Shown here: in pieces, positions 1-11,362 of the stretch
Layout: the number at the start of each line of letters is the position of its first letter
How positions within the stretch are numbered: position 1 is the stretch's first letter
Assembly (NCBI GenBank): GCA_003550305.1
Contig: QKYT01000059.1
Coordinates: 187,889 to 212,850 of the forward strand
Length of the DNA stretch: 24,962 nucleotides
Source of the DNA: Glomus cerebriforme
Taxonomy: Eukaryota > Glomeromycota > Glomeromycetes > Glomerales > Glomeraceae
Reading direction: 5' to 3'
Translations under genes and position numbers: made by a program
Notes under the pieces: model-generated
Seen by the model: only the letters and a program-made list of their open reading frames with translations
Database searches by the model: none
Told to the model about the DNA's origin: nothing

Positions 1-525
1 AAAAAAAAAAGTTGAAAGAAAAAAATAAATAAATAAAATAAACATAAACAGTATAATATTTCTCCAATAAAGGAAACATCAATAAACAACATGACAAAAA
101 TAGGTTTATATTTATTGCGTCATTTAAAAATCTAAACCTTTTATCGAATAAATATATACATATTTTTTTTTTCTTAAATGATCGGGGTCGTCGGCGTTTT
201 TTGAGCCGTAGTTGTAAGTTGTGTTGCGGTTAATTACATTTGATTCATTTGATTATAGTTACTTTAATTATTCTTTCAAATAAACAATTTTCCCCAAGAA
301 TTTTTTTTACACGTGGAGTTATTTATAGAAAAAAGAAGAATTAATCATAATATAATAATCACAATGAGTAATTTAATGGGTTTAACATATGTATTATATG
401 TATAGATGTGTAAGGTGTGTAAGGTGTTATAACATTTAAGTTTCACATAACATTGCATGAAATAAATATTGATATTGGGCAGACCCGAATGAAAAAGAAA
501 GAAAAAAAGAAAAAAAAAGATAAAA

Positions 526-607
526 GAAAATATACATGATTTTTTTTTAATTGGGAAAAAAAAAATTTTTTTTTTTCCCTAATTAAAAAAAATCATGATA
601 TATTTAA
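526..607. repeat. Long near-perfect palindrome (A/T hairpin)
   Basis: The core arms run from about 535 to 565 and 566 to 597: CATGAT, eight T, AATT, GGG, ten A on one side, and the reverse complement on the other with one extra base (AATT-GGG against AATTAGGG). Weaker pairing continues outward to about 526 and 607. The fold would be a stem of some 30 bp with almost no loop. It could be a fold-back element, a cruciform-prone site, or an assembly or amplification artefact at homopolymers. Confidence 0.75.
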
Positions 608-2621
608 AAACAAATTTATTATTATTATTATTTTTTTTTTTTTGTGTTCGAAAAAAAAAACGAAAAATTGAATATTATATATAAGTATATACAATATATA
701 CAGTACAACAATACTATATTAAATTAAGTTTTTTTTTAAAAAAAAACGGTTTTTTAAATGTAAAACTAATAAATAATTTTAATAATTTCGAATTAAGGTT
801 GATGATTATTAATAATTTTAAGTTTTGATAAAGTTTTGATAAGTTTTTTTAAATTAAATTAATTTGAGGTCACATAAGAAAAAAAATGCATTGCGTAATG
901 AGTGGCAATGTCACATAATATTTTATCCGTACGCATACGTATTGTAAATTTGTAATTACGTAATTCTGCAAAAAAAAAAAGTTACACGGATTTTTTTTTT
1001 AAAAAAAAAGGAGAAAGAAAAAGATAAAATAAAAAAATAAGGATCAAAAAAAAAATTGATGATGATAATCAAAACTTGATTAAAATATTTATTTTCTTTT
1101 GATATAAAAAACTGCAATAATAGTCGTTATATATGGAATTCACCGTATATCAATTATTTTAAACCGAATAAAAATGAAATAATTAATTCATCGTATGACA
1201 GAAAAATAACCACAAATTTTTATTCAAATAACCAAAAAAATCAAACAAATTCAAAAAAGATTGTTCATTATTTTTATTGTGAAAAAACCCTGTCAATTGT
1301 TTTCCCCTAATAATGTATGTGGTACATACTAAAAAAAAAGATGTTATGTGTAACAAAATCCCATTCATTTTTTTTTAAAAAAGAACCAAATTATGGGGAA
1401 GATTATTGATCGTCAGTGATACCCAATACGTATGAGAGAAAGAAAAATGGCTTTAAATTGTCAAAAAAAAAATTATTTTCTCCTGTTTTTTTTTTCTTCT
1501 TCATTCTTATGGAAAGAAAAGGAAATTCTTCGAAAAAAAAAATATGTACGTTTGTGGGGTTAAAAATTATAATGACATAATTCAAAAAAAAAGACAATCG
1601 ATTGAAGAAAACAATTGAATAATTGAACTAAAAAAGTTGTGACTTGATCATATTACTTTGCCGAAAGAATTGGCTGAGCTTGGTACCGAGTCAAAATATT
1701 TTGATATTTAAGATCTGAGTAAGAACTGAGTCATTAATTCAATTTTCCTTTCGACTCAACAGCAGACAAATAAACGGTATTTCTCATATCTTGCATATAA
1801 TTCTCATGTACAAATCACATAAGCGAATGAGAATCAAATTTATTCTATATTCGATTCAAATAAAAATTTTTAAAGGTTCGCTTTATCTTTTTTTGGAAAT
1901 ATTAATCGAAAAAAAAAAAAAAATTTCCATGAAATTACTGCGTCTGAAATTCTATAAAATAAAACAAGTTAGGATTTACAACATACCGCTTATTTACTAG
2001 TATAATTAAGGTAAATATTTTTTCTCACCCCACAAAAAATAATATTTATCTATTGTATAAAAAAAGTAAACAAAAAAAAAAGGGATTTCTTCTTTTTTTT
2101 TTTTTTTTTTTTACCCCACACTTTTACGTTTCCTAATTTAGTTACAATGTTTAAAAAAAGCATAATGAAAACAATTAATAAAAATAAATGTAACTTATTC
2201 AAGTTAACAAAAAAAAAATTGCATTGAAAAAAAATTTTTTTTTTATCCAATTATTATTGTCAAGTTAACCATTCAAAAGAATTTCGTATTTTAAGGTTTT
2301 TTTTTTTAATGCGTAAGTAAATGTTCATTTTTATTATTATTGATTTCTTGTTGTAACACATCAATTAAAAAAAAACAAAAAAAAAAAGATCTTGCATTCT
2401 GGTTGTACATAAAATTTATGATTAAGCAGATTGAATGTCAACAAACAAGAATAAAAATTTATAATTTTTACATAACATCGCAACTTACGGATTTTTCTCA
2501 CACTTTATTACTCTCATGCACAACATATGGACTTAGGTAAGATTTATTCTGTTTACATGTATTTGTTTATCATATAATATATATATATTATATTGTATAA
2601 TATCATTCTGTTACCAAATTA

Positions 2622-2637
2622 TTAAACCGCGGTTTAA
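2622..2637. repeat. 16-bp perfect palindrome TTAAACCGCGGTTTAA
   Basis: A perfectly self-complementary 16-mer with a GC-rich centre (CCGCGG) stands out in an AT-rich neighbourhood. It has the form of a dimeric protein-binding site but no gene start lies close by, so its role is unknown. Confidence 0.5.
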
Positions 2638-4008
2638 AATCGTATATCATAATCCCTTTACCTTCGGGGATAGTATCACAACACATTTCGATCATATGCT
2701 GCCTTTTTGTTTTAATCTTTTATATGTAACCACGTGTTGTACTAGGTATTAACCGTATTAACCAAGTGAACGGACCAATTCTTCTTTAAATATATACTTA
2801 ACCTTATTTAGTTTAGAATGCGGAGAAGGTCGTGTGTTGTGCATCTTGAGAACGTTCGACTCAGGACCATTTGTAGATCCATTTAATTATCGGATGATTA
2901 CGGATGAAAGATAAGAATTTTTTAATCATTTTGTAGAAAATTTAATTTTCGCACGTGATATTTCTAGCAATTTAATTTTTTTTACAAAAAATTAGATATA
3001 TGTATACAAGATCAACAAAAATTTTGAATTGAAACTTCCTTTAATAAGTTAAATGAGGGTCAAATCGATACTTCTCTAATCGTTTTATTCTTTAATTATT
3101 ATTGGATAAATCATTTGACTCGGAACTTTATAATTTCAATGAAAAATTTGTATCCTTATCTCTATTTTACAAAATAAATAGATAACAGGTTCAATTTCTC
3201 GAACAAGAAATTCATAGAATGAAAAACCGGTTTATTTTGAAACCGGTTTATTTGGAATAGCAGAAATATTTATTATTGTTATAAATATTCCCATCGTACA
3301 AATTTTATTACGCAATAATTTGCATATATTTCATATATATATATATATATAGTATATATGTAAAATTAAGTTGTGAATGGGAAAATTTAAATATAACTTT
3401 TGTGGGGAATTTCAAATTTCTTCCCAAGCCAATGCACCCATTTTGGTTTTCTTTTGCATTTATGATCATCAATTTACATTAACCTAAAATAATTTTTTTT
3501 AAACATATCTCCGCATCAAAGAATTTACAAATTAAGTAAAAACTATCAAAGACGTCTTAGTCTTTAATATTTTATAAAATTTATATATAATGTAGGATTT
3601 CTCGTTTATTATTTCAATCGCAAATGAAAACTTTTTTGGAAATGTTACATTTATTATAATTTATACCTACAAAGTTTTACATACATAACATACATAATAC
3701 ATAATTATTATATTACTTTTATATTGTAATAGATGTAGTAACACTTACCTTTTTTAAAAATATCACCAAATATTGCATTCCATGATCGTTAATTTGATAG
3801 CTGTATAATTTGCTCGATAGAACTTTTTGATATATTTTTATTTATCAAATTTACATAATAAACGATTAATTCACATTTCTTCTAAATCTCACCTTTCTAT
3901 TATTGTAATCCAAATGTCAAAGCCTCATCCTTCAAGAATTTGCTTACAACTAAAATATAGCACTGACAATAGTGAAGTGAATATTGAATAAGTGAAATTT
4001 TTTTATTA

Positions 4009-7000
4009 TTATTCTACATACTCGCCTTCTTCCGCGCTTGAATCATCATGTTTGATGACTTCTGTTTGAGATTCCTCATTTTTGGGTGATTGGGATTTTA
4101 ATACTTCTTCTGATTTAGGGGATATATTTTTATAAGTAGTTTCTTGTTTAGGAGAATGATTTTTATAATCATGGTGAATTCTAGTAGGTGATTTTGAAGA
4201 ACGAGATATATAATCACTATTTTTTTGTTCATTATATCTATTATATTCTTGATACTTAGATTCTGCATATCTTGCTTCAAGTTTGGACTTTTGCTAATAT
4301 AATAATAATGAATGAACGTGATGTTAAAAATATATAACGATGAATCTATTTTTATATGATATAAGTGACTAGTTAATTACCTTTCTTCGTTTGCGTTTTT
4401 CACCGCTATCCTTTTCTCTATCCGAATAATCAGCACTCTCAGCTGAATAATCAGAGTAATGATGGGATCTTCGATGATGATAGGATCGATGACTGCTCTT
4501 ATGCTTCTTTTTGCGTTCGACAGTCACATGTCGATCATCATCAAGATCATCATCTTTAAGAGTTCCTTCTTCTTCTTCACTATCATCCCCTTTTTTGAGA
4601 ATCTTTTCCTTGTAAGAAATTAAAAAATAGGTGTAAATAAATGATATTAATTTAAAATTGTGTTTCAATAAAAATGATTACCTTGATTCGTTCGATAAAT
4701 TTATTAAAAACTTCAATGCGTTGTTCCTCAGATTCTATTGCTTGAAATTCTTCGGTTTTCTCAATTAATGGTCGTACCTATTAAAAAATATAAAAATCGA
4801 GCCAACGATAGGAATAATGAAATAAAATGTTCCAAAATACTCAATCAAAACTGTCATCTCAATGACTTGTATTAAATTGAACTTGATATCTCGAGAGAAA
4901 AAATATTTCAAATCGCACCTTTTCCCAAGTAGCATCAGGGGTAATATTTGCTTCAAAATGTTTAAGAATCGCTTTAAATGCTTCTAACTTTCTACGTTGT
5001 CTTCTTTCTTGTTTCCTTTGCAACTTAATCACCAAAATAAAATAGTGTTAACTATTGTAACGAAAATGGAAGAATTTTTTTTTTAAAAAAAAAATACCTG
5101 TTCAAAAATTATCTTTAAATTAGTTTCATTGACTGAGGAAATACGATCATCTGAACTGCATGCGGCTTGGAATTGTTCAAATGCCATTCCAGTATTTATA
5201 GTGACATCTTTTGCCTTTAATTATAACGAAAAAAAAAGAGATCAAACATACTAAGATCACTGTAAAATTAAAAGAATTATTTCGATTTACGAAAAATTAC
5301 CTTCATAATTTCAATAACAATTTTACGTTGCTGATATAAAATCTCATCAAGTTCCTCAACTACATCCCAAAATAATTCAAGGGGATTTGATCCAGGTTGT
5401 CCAAGCATTTTTTGATATCGCTCATCATTGTGAATTAATGGGTATATTTCTTTCCATTTCGATTTAGCAGTTATCACATTTTTCTGCCGCAATTCATTCA
5501 TCAAAGCCCTATATGCATCCCTATTTCTTCGCTGTTGTCTGGTTTGCTCTTCTAGGTCTCGTTTTTTCTTTTCAGCTGTTTCGCGTTCTAACGATTTAAT
5601 ATGCTCTTCATATACAGCCAAAAAATCTAACATATCCATTTCTCGAAGAGTTTTATCTTGCTGATATTCGGGAGTAACAGTATATATCTGTTGAGCATCC
5701 ACCCATCGTGTGGCTTCTGTGATGTTCGGAAGTGATCTTAGGAGTTGATTGAATTTCTCCATATTCTCTTTACGAATAGCTCTTTGTACTTCCTACACAA
5801 TATAATATATTTATTTAATTTAATAATTTAAATTTAATCCCTCCCTAAAATCAATCGAGTTTTTTTACCTTTTCTTGTTTTCGAAGGTCATATACATATT
5901 CACCGAAAATTTCTTCGCGCAATCTATCATCCTCTATAGCTTTAAATGCTGGCTTATCACTCAAAATTTCACAAACTTTTCTAAAGTATGAATAAAACAA
6001 AATTAGTCATTAATATCATTCGTTATATTACTGGGTGTATATATATGATATTGTATAAATTTAAATCAATACCGATAACGGGTAGAAGAATTAACTTCTA
6101 GATGTGATGCAAGCAGAGAAACAAAATCTTGACGAATTTTAATGGCCTTTGCTCTTTTTTCTTCCTATAATGCGATGATACGAAATATTCATATATTTTG
6201 AAACATTCACAATGTTTATAAACTTTTAAAAAATATCAGAACTTACTTCTTCCTTTTTTCGGAGGTCATCTATATAATCTTGAAAAGCTTGTTTTCTTTC
6301 CGCTAACGTTTTAAGTGCACGATACATAGGTTTTGCTATTATTGCTCTCATGGTTTGTTCCCAAGTCCAATCTGTTTTAACACCCTGAAAAGAAATATAA
6401 TTAAAAATAATGATCAAATTTGACGAAATAATTATTTCAAAAAAAACTTACAGATTCTTTAAGCAATTCCCGAAAAGCTGCTTCGGCATCCTCTTTAGTC
6501 TCAAACTCAATCTTTGGTTTAGGTTGCTGAATTGGTATGGGTATATTAGGACCGACCACAGGAGCAGCTACTCCCATTGGTCTTATAGGAATATTTACAG
6601 GAGTAACATTAACAGGACTAACAGAAGGAACACTCAATTGTCTTGCACGCTCTAAATCTTGTTGACTAGGTGAAACAATTGAACCATTTGCTTGATGTGA
6701 AGTTTCAATATTCCTAAAAAAACGATATAGATAATAAATAAGATATACCTCAACCCCAAATTTAACAATAATGATAATTACATACAAAGATTTCTTATCC
6801 TTTTCCAATTTATCAAGAAAATCTAGAATATGATGAATAGTAAAAAAAAAACATTTATTATTATTATTAATTATTATTTTGCCTTATGATCAATTTACAT
6901 ACCTTTATATTCGGCAGGCATTTCCCATTTAGATTCGTTTGTGATAGAATTATAATAATATTTGCGACCACCTTCTGCTGTAAATTCTTTCCAAGCACAA

Positions 7001-7529
7001 GAACCTAGTGCTAGCTGAATCATAAAGAAATTTAATTTAGATTTATTAGATAAATTATTATAAGAATTCGAATTTGATTATTACCTCTTCAGAAGTTTTC
7101 AATTCATCGGGTTTGTCCCAACTACTTTGTTTAGTAATTGAATTGAAATAATATTTACGTCCATCGGGTGAAGTATGTTCTGTCCAAACTTGCATCTAAA
7201 AAATAATTTTCAAATTGATTTGCAATTTAAGAGTTTAATTTTTGCAAGGATAGAAATAAAAATAAAGTAGTTCGTACGGGCTGAGGTGCAAAAGTAGGAG
7301 CTTGTCCGGGTACAAAGGGCTGATTTTGAACTGGCCGTGGAGCATATGGAGAAGCTTGGTAGCCAGGTCTTTGTGGTGGCTAAAGAATTAATATATTAGG
7401 AATAATTAGATATTTTCTCCAAATCAACGAAAAAAATCATAACATAATTTACTCAAGCTTATTTACATAAATGTTTGGTCTTGGTTGACCAAACTGTGAG
7501 GGAGCACTTGGAGGGGGATTCCACGACAT
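4009..7529 (-). CDS. PRP40: Pre-mRNA-processing factor Prp40 (WW and FF domains), 15 exons
   Basis: U1 snRNP-associated splicing factor of the Prp40/PRPF40 family, which bridges 5' splice site and branch-point complexes in the nucleus. Exons on the minus strand: 7467-7529, 7278-7379, 7085-7195, 6903-7014, 6786-6822, 6452-6713, 6247-6384, 6073-6164, 5869-5980, 5301-5792, 5098-5214, 4919-5023, 4682-4777, 4381-4608, 4009-4293. All junctions keep frame and give 783 residues. The N-terminus (1-55) is Pro/Gln-rich. WW1 lies near 58-87 (W59, W81) and WW2 near 99-128 (W100, W122, P125). A Pro-rich linker follows, then about six FF repeats from about 214 to 616. The C-terminus is acidic, then Lys/Arg/His/Ser-rich, and ends EGEYVE. 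The start gives [10 protein letters not shown]. Introns are 67-141 nt. Exon 5 (37 nt) relies on a GTATGT donor; the next possible GT breaks the frame. Confidence 0.95.
5075..5094. repeat. T10-A10 fold-back inside a PRP40 intron
   Basis: Ten T followed by ten A lie in the intron 5024-5097, three bases from the 5' splice site at 5097. In the transcript this would be a U10/A10 self-pairing tract next to the donor. Similar abutting runs lie at 729-746, 991-1009 and 2227-2244. Confidence 0.6.
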
Positions 7530-8389
7530 CTATGCGATTTGTTTAACAAGGTTAACGATCAGAATACGAGCGCGCGCAAAATGCATTCATCAGTTCATAA
7601 AGACAAATGATCATTCATTGTTACACACATTATTACATAAGCCGCAAGTACGTTTTTTGAGGGGACATTTCAAAATGATGTACTATTAACAGAACTTTTC
7701 TTTGGACGTAACATTAACATTATCGTATATAAAAGGAATCACACCATTCTGCATCTGGAAGTTCAAGGAATACTTGCTAAGCTTGGACTTAAAGAAAAGG
7801 ATGTATTAAATCAATAAAAGTACCATTAGGAGTATCCACAACCTTTCTTTTTTTTGTAGCTCATGAAGCAATTCTCTATGAGTTACCCTTTCGAAACATT
7901 AATACAGGCGAAACTTTATTGTATCCTTAATGAATTATTTCCAAGTGCTTGCTTGAGTAGATAGTTGCTTATTCACTCGACATCAATAAAATAATATCAA
8001 ATGATTTCCGTAGTCCACTAGAGCAGGCTAAAAATATGTTCAGCGATATAACATGGGCGTGTATTTATTCAATTTCTATTTGGATGGTCATAAAACATCA
8101 GTTGAGGTGAATATTAAGCATAATAAAAATTTCATTACAAAATTCGGCATTGATGGTAAAATATGACAAATAAAAGCGTAACTACTTTATAAGATTGTGA
8201 ATATAAAAATTTTGATCACTTGTACAGTAGGGTGTTCATCGGAAAAGATAAAAATATAAGCCACAAATATTTTTAACAAATGCGGGATTCATTGTGTTGT
8301 ACGGATTAGTGATAGTATTTATTTGTGAAATTTCAATCATATAATTTACTTACCTTAATATATAATTTAGCTACTATTAGGTGGTAACC

Positions 8390-8534
8390 ACACAGTGAAA
8401 TTTGATATATCGGAATAGTCCAAAAATCAATTATAATTAAGGGTTCCAGTATATCGAGAGTAGATTTATTATAGATTATGATAATATGATCCGGACCTCA
8501 TATCGACATTCCGGTATGTCGAATTTCACTGTGT
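8390..8534. mobile_element. MITE-like element with 27-bp terminal inverted repeats
   Basis: The outer 27 bases (8390-8416 and 8508-8534) are inverted copies. Both begin ACACAGTGAAATT, and 24 of 27 positions match; the three differences are all T in the left arm against C in the right, as expected from cytosine decay. The internal 91 bp carries no reading frame. The CAGTG-type ends resemble pogo/Tc1-mariner-derived elements, but I cannot see a clean TA target duplication (flanks GGTAACC and ATATAG), so the superfamily is a guess. The element is non-autonomous. Confidence 0.55.
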
Positions 8535-8598
8535 ATATAGTTACTATGCAGCTGCTTTGCAGTTATTACATATTTAAGGAAGTCTTTTTTTTCTTCTT

Positions 8599-8672
8599 TC
8601 ATGCTTTTAGCATTTCAAGGTATTCCTTTTCAGTCAAATCTGAAAACCTACCCTCGTCTTTTGCCAGCATTA
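8599..8672 (-). pseudogene. Unassigned exon-like fragment
   Basis: A minus-strand frame ending in TGA at 8599 reads LAKDEGRFSDLTEKEYLEM and then LKA. The mixed charged and hydrophobic composition is unlike the translations of neighbouring noise. Upstream it runs into repeats (8697-8763) with no usable start or clear 3' splice site. It may be the last exon of a decayed gene or transposon; I do not recognise the family. Confidence 0.2.
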
Positions 8673-8696
8673 AGAAATTAACCATGTAACATATAA

Positions 8697-8763
8697 TGTG
8701 TGACAAATAGTATTTTTTTTTGTTGGCGAAATGAGAGAAATGTATGTGTGACAAATAGTATTT
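8697..8763. repeat. Direct repeat of a 19-bp unit
   Basis: TGTGTGACAAATAGTATTT occurs exactly at 8697-8715 and again at 8745-8763, a 48-bp step. It lies between the MITE-like element and the hairpin at 8868, so the whole patch looks repeat-derived. Confidence 0.6.
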
Positions 8764-8867
8764 CACACTGAAGAATTTTTTGTTCCAGAATATAGTAAAA
8801 ATGGAAAAGCGGAACGTGACACCAGGTGGAAATGAAATTATCAATAATTTTCCCAAATTATCATTAG

Positions 8868-8903
8868 ATTTTAGGGCAGAATTTGCTAATTCTGCCCTAA
8901 AAT
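8868..8903. repeat. Perfect 16-bp hairpin with 4-base loop
   Basis: ATTTTAGGGCAGAATT (8868-8883), loop TGCT (8884-8887), then the exact reverse complement at 8888-8903. The stem is unusually GC-containing (GGGCAG) for this region. There is no T-run directly after it and no adjacent gene end, so it is not called a terminator. It may be the fused ends of an inverted-repeat element. Confidence 0.7.
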
Positions 8904-10018
8904 TTATGCCATCAAAAGTTATGTTAAGGTAAATAGTTACTGTACGTGACTAATGGAACAACATAATATTATTATAACTCAATTTTTAAATGAAAAGTTG
9001 GTTTGAGTTATAAACTTAAAATTTTATAACCGTATTTAATTAAGACCTTGACTGAAAACTGTTGTGTAAAATGCTAAATTTTTCACACATCTGATATGCG
9101 TTTGTTTTTTATCTTATCACGGCATTAGAGAGATTTTTTACATCGCAAATACAGGATTGTGTTGTAATGAATCGAAACAAGGTTGGTTAAAATTGTAAGT
9201 ATAGTTACTCGGAAAAATAAAACTAATCTATATATGCTATGTATGCTAAATCATTCAAAATTACGAATAAAGGTGTAAGTTTTGTAAAACACTTATTAAC
9301 ATAGCATCACCAAACATTCAATGAATTACGAAAACTGTAAACTTAGTGCCCGCTTCGAATTTCTTAACGGATTGGTTTAACTCCTTAATATCAACCTTAA
9401 ACATTGTAATTTCTGTTTAATTTGGTTTACCATTTTTATTGTTCTTGCGATTTCTTTATTAGTCAGCGAGTTTTGACCTTAAACTATCATCGGACTTTCT
9501 ATAATCTATCTGAAGATCTGGGATCATGATCCTGTCAGGGATAAAGAGACCTATGAATTCATAAATTTGGAATAAAAGAAAAGATTAGAAATGAGACAAG
9601 ACAGAGTAACGAGGAAGAAAAAGTTATGATTGATGTTTAAGATGGAGGAAGTTGATAAGATATGTCAAGTACATTAAGATGGAAACAGTATAGATGCAAT
9701 ACGTGTGGAGTTTGATTAATAGAGACTTAAAAATTGCGTTAGTTATGTAATATAGCTATGCCAATTGGTTAATTATAATTAATTATTTTCTGGTTAACAT
9801 TATTTAATTAAATAAATCAAATAAAGTAATAATTCATATTATTGAATCTTTAAGCTATTATAATTAATATTTTTTTTAAAAATATATATATATTTGTAAA
9901 GCCTTAACTTCATCATCATCACATATTTTTTGCTAGTAGTAATAGAATACTCGACTTTACAGGTTGACATTAATATGACGGTTATCTGTGAACATTAAAG
10001 TCTGCAAAATTTTCTAAA

Positions 10019-10819
10019 TTATTTCTTCTTGCTTAATTTTTTCTTGATTGTTTCATCCCCAACAAATATACCCTTTTGATTATATGGCTCAGGTGGCCTG
10101 TGTTTTCTTATGTTTGCTGCAAATTGAAATACTTTTTGCTTATCAGTCCCACTCAATATAATCTTCGTTGGACTAGGTGTAATACATTCAATGCCATCAG
10201 GAATATCCATTATTATAGGATGAGCATATCCAACTCTAAGAACAAGCTTATTATCTTCCATGTTAGCCCTGTAACCTACACCAGAAAATCTTAACAGCAC
10301 TTTGTAACCTTCACTAACTCCAATAACGTAATTTGTAATTAATGCTCTTGTTGTTCCCCACATTTGCTTTTGTTGCTTTATATTTTTATCTTTGACGACT
10401 ACACTAAGCTTTTTATCCTGATCTCTGTCATCTATGAATACGTTTTCTTTTGAAGACACGGGTTTGTTGACATTTTTACCATTTGTTTTATCATGAAAAA
10501 TAATTTTTACGTAGGGTTTAATAGGCATAGAATGTGTACCCAAAGGTCCAGATATTGTTAATGTTGTAGAAAAAAGATCTGCTTGAACTTGTGTTTTAGT
10601 AATCGGTGTTTGGTCATGTGTAATAGTGACTTCAGGTGGATAGGTTATTGGTTTACGACCAATTTGCGAAGCAAGTGATTGTGTTGTAGACAGAAACTTT
10701 ATTCTTGGCTGGGTCTGGAATCGGAAAAAGTTATTTCTATAGTCATTTTTTACAATTTGAGAGACATAAGTAATAAATGAGGACTTTAAATTATTTAAAG
10801 AAATTCTTTGCAGTAGCAT
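10019..10819 (-). CDS. MRPL6: Mitochondrial large ribosomal subunit protein uL6m
   Basis: Component of the mitochondrial 54S/39S ribosomal subunit, where uL6 binds 23S-type rRNA near the factor-binding site. It is a single uninterrupted 266-residue frame from ATG at 10819. Residues 1 to about 50 are rich in Arg, Ser, Leu and Phe with almost no acidic residues, as in a matrix-targeting presequence. The uL6 fold follows, with GPLGTHSMPIKP near 95-106 and the C-terminal domain from about 165, including RFSGVGYRA and the L6 signature PPEPYNQKGI near 241-250. An inserted Lys/Asp-rich loop (about 112-145) makes it longer than bacterial L6 (about 180 residues). It is the only gene in the window without an intron, and it faces the kelch gene across 543 bp. 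Confidence 0.93.
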   Translation of the reverse strand: MLLQRISLNNLKSSFITYVSQIVKNDYRNNFFRFQTQPRIKFLSTTQSLASQIGRKPITYPPEVTITHDQTPITKTQVQADLFSTTLTISGPLGTHSMPIKPYVKIIFHDKTNGKNVNKPVSSKENVFIDDRDQDKKLSVVVKDKNIKQQKQMWGTTRALITNYVIGVSEGYKVLLRFSGVGYRANMEDNKLVLRVGYAHPIIMDIPDGIECITPSPTKIILSGTDKQKVFQFAANIRKHRPPEPYNQKGIFVGDETIKKKLSKKK

Positions 10820-11362
10820 TTTAGAAGCTTAAACATTATTTGAAGATTATCAGTAAAAAAAAAATGTGACGTTTTAGAAAATCGATTTAGTCACGGTCCA
10901 TGATATCATAAGCATATTTTTAAGAACTTAATTTAGATTTTAGAACGATTACACCTGCAATAATTATGAACTAATAAATTATTTATAATTTAATTAATTA
11001 GAGATATTATTATAAGGTCTTATGTTATATGCGTACTAATAATATATTTCAATCCTTTTTTCTGATTGGTAATAATCGAATTGTTGCAACAAACAAAATG
11101 TTAAAGAAGAGCAGCTGAATGGAAGGCAATGGAGCAATGATGGCTGATCGATGTTATTCCTATTATTACATGTATATATATATTTGTTTCTTTTAATTCA
11201 ATTCATAATAACAAGGCAATTTATTTTGTGATATCATATTTTTAAAAAGAATTGGCAAATCTCCAAAAAAAGACATCTTTAAATAAAATTGTAGTAGTTC
11301 TAATTTTAAACAAAAACTATTTGTTTGTTTAATTTCAAACATCAGCTCCTTACTTTTAAATT
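10820..11362. promoter_or_regulatory. Shared upstream region of uL6m and the kelch gene
   Basis: These 543 bp lie between the divergent start codons at 10819 (minus) and 11363 (plus). The region is AT-rich with runs of A and T and holds no reading frame of note. Promoters for both genes must lie here or overlap; no specific element is recognisable by eye. Confidence 0.5.

Larger units (their letters stand above)
1..4008. other. Intergenic, AT-rich low-complexity region, no gene seen
   Basis: This stretch is dominated by A and T homopolymers, short AT repeats and palindromes. Open frames of 60-70 codons occur on both strands, but they run through homopolymers and show no domain-like composition, so I do not call them genes. 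Slightly less AT-biased patches lie at about 1640-1780 and 2640-2890; the second has an ATG-led frame of only 22 codons starting at 2819. Simple repeats include a TA-dinucleotide run near 3333-3351. The 3' end, downstream of PRP40, should hold that gene's 3' UTR and polyadenylation site, which I could not place. Confidence 0.6.
7530..10018. other. Intergenic region with repeats and possible degraded coding pieces
   Basis: About 2.5 kb separates the start of PRP40 from the end of uL6m; the two genes lie in tandem on the minus strand. The 7530-7700 part probably contains the PRP40 promoter. There is no intact gene. Protein-like fragments too short to assign are seen at about 7820-7930 (plus, 'AHEAILYELPFRN') and 8599-8672 (minus). 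From about 8940 to 10018 I see only AT-rich sequence, including a 12-bp palindrome GGATCATGATCC near 9523. The repeats here are listed separately. Confidence 0.55.

Noticed and set aside
2819..2890. 22-codon plus frame from ATG at 2819, with GTTCGACTC nearby recalling a tRNA T-arm
   Set aside because: The flanking stems of the T-arm do not pair and no acceptor stem exists; the peptide is too short to support.
6437..6808. Continuous 123-codon minus frame inside PRP40
   Set aside because: It reads through the intron 6714-6785 (GTATGT donor, TTTAG acceptor). Only the outer parts belong to the protein.
9440..9480. Minus-strand NSLTNKEIARTIKMV resembling a transposase helix-turn-helix
   Set aside because: Only about 30 codons, with no other transposase motif or inverted ends around it; too weak to call.
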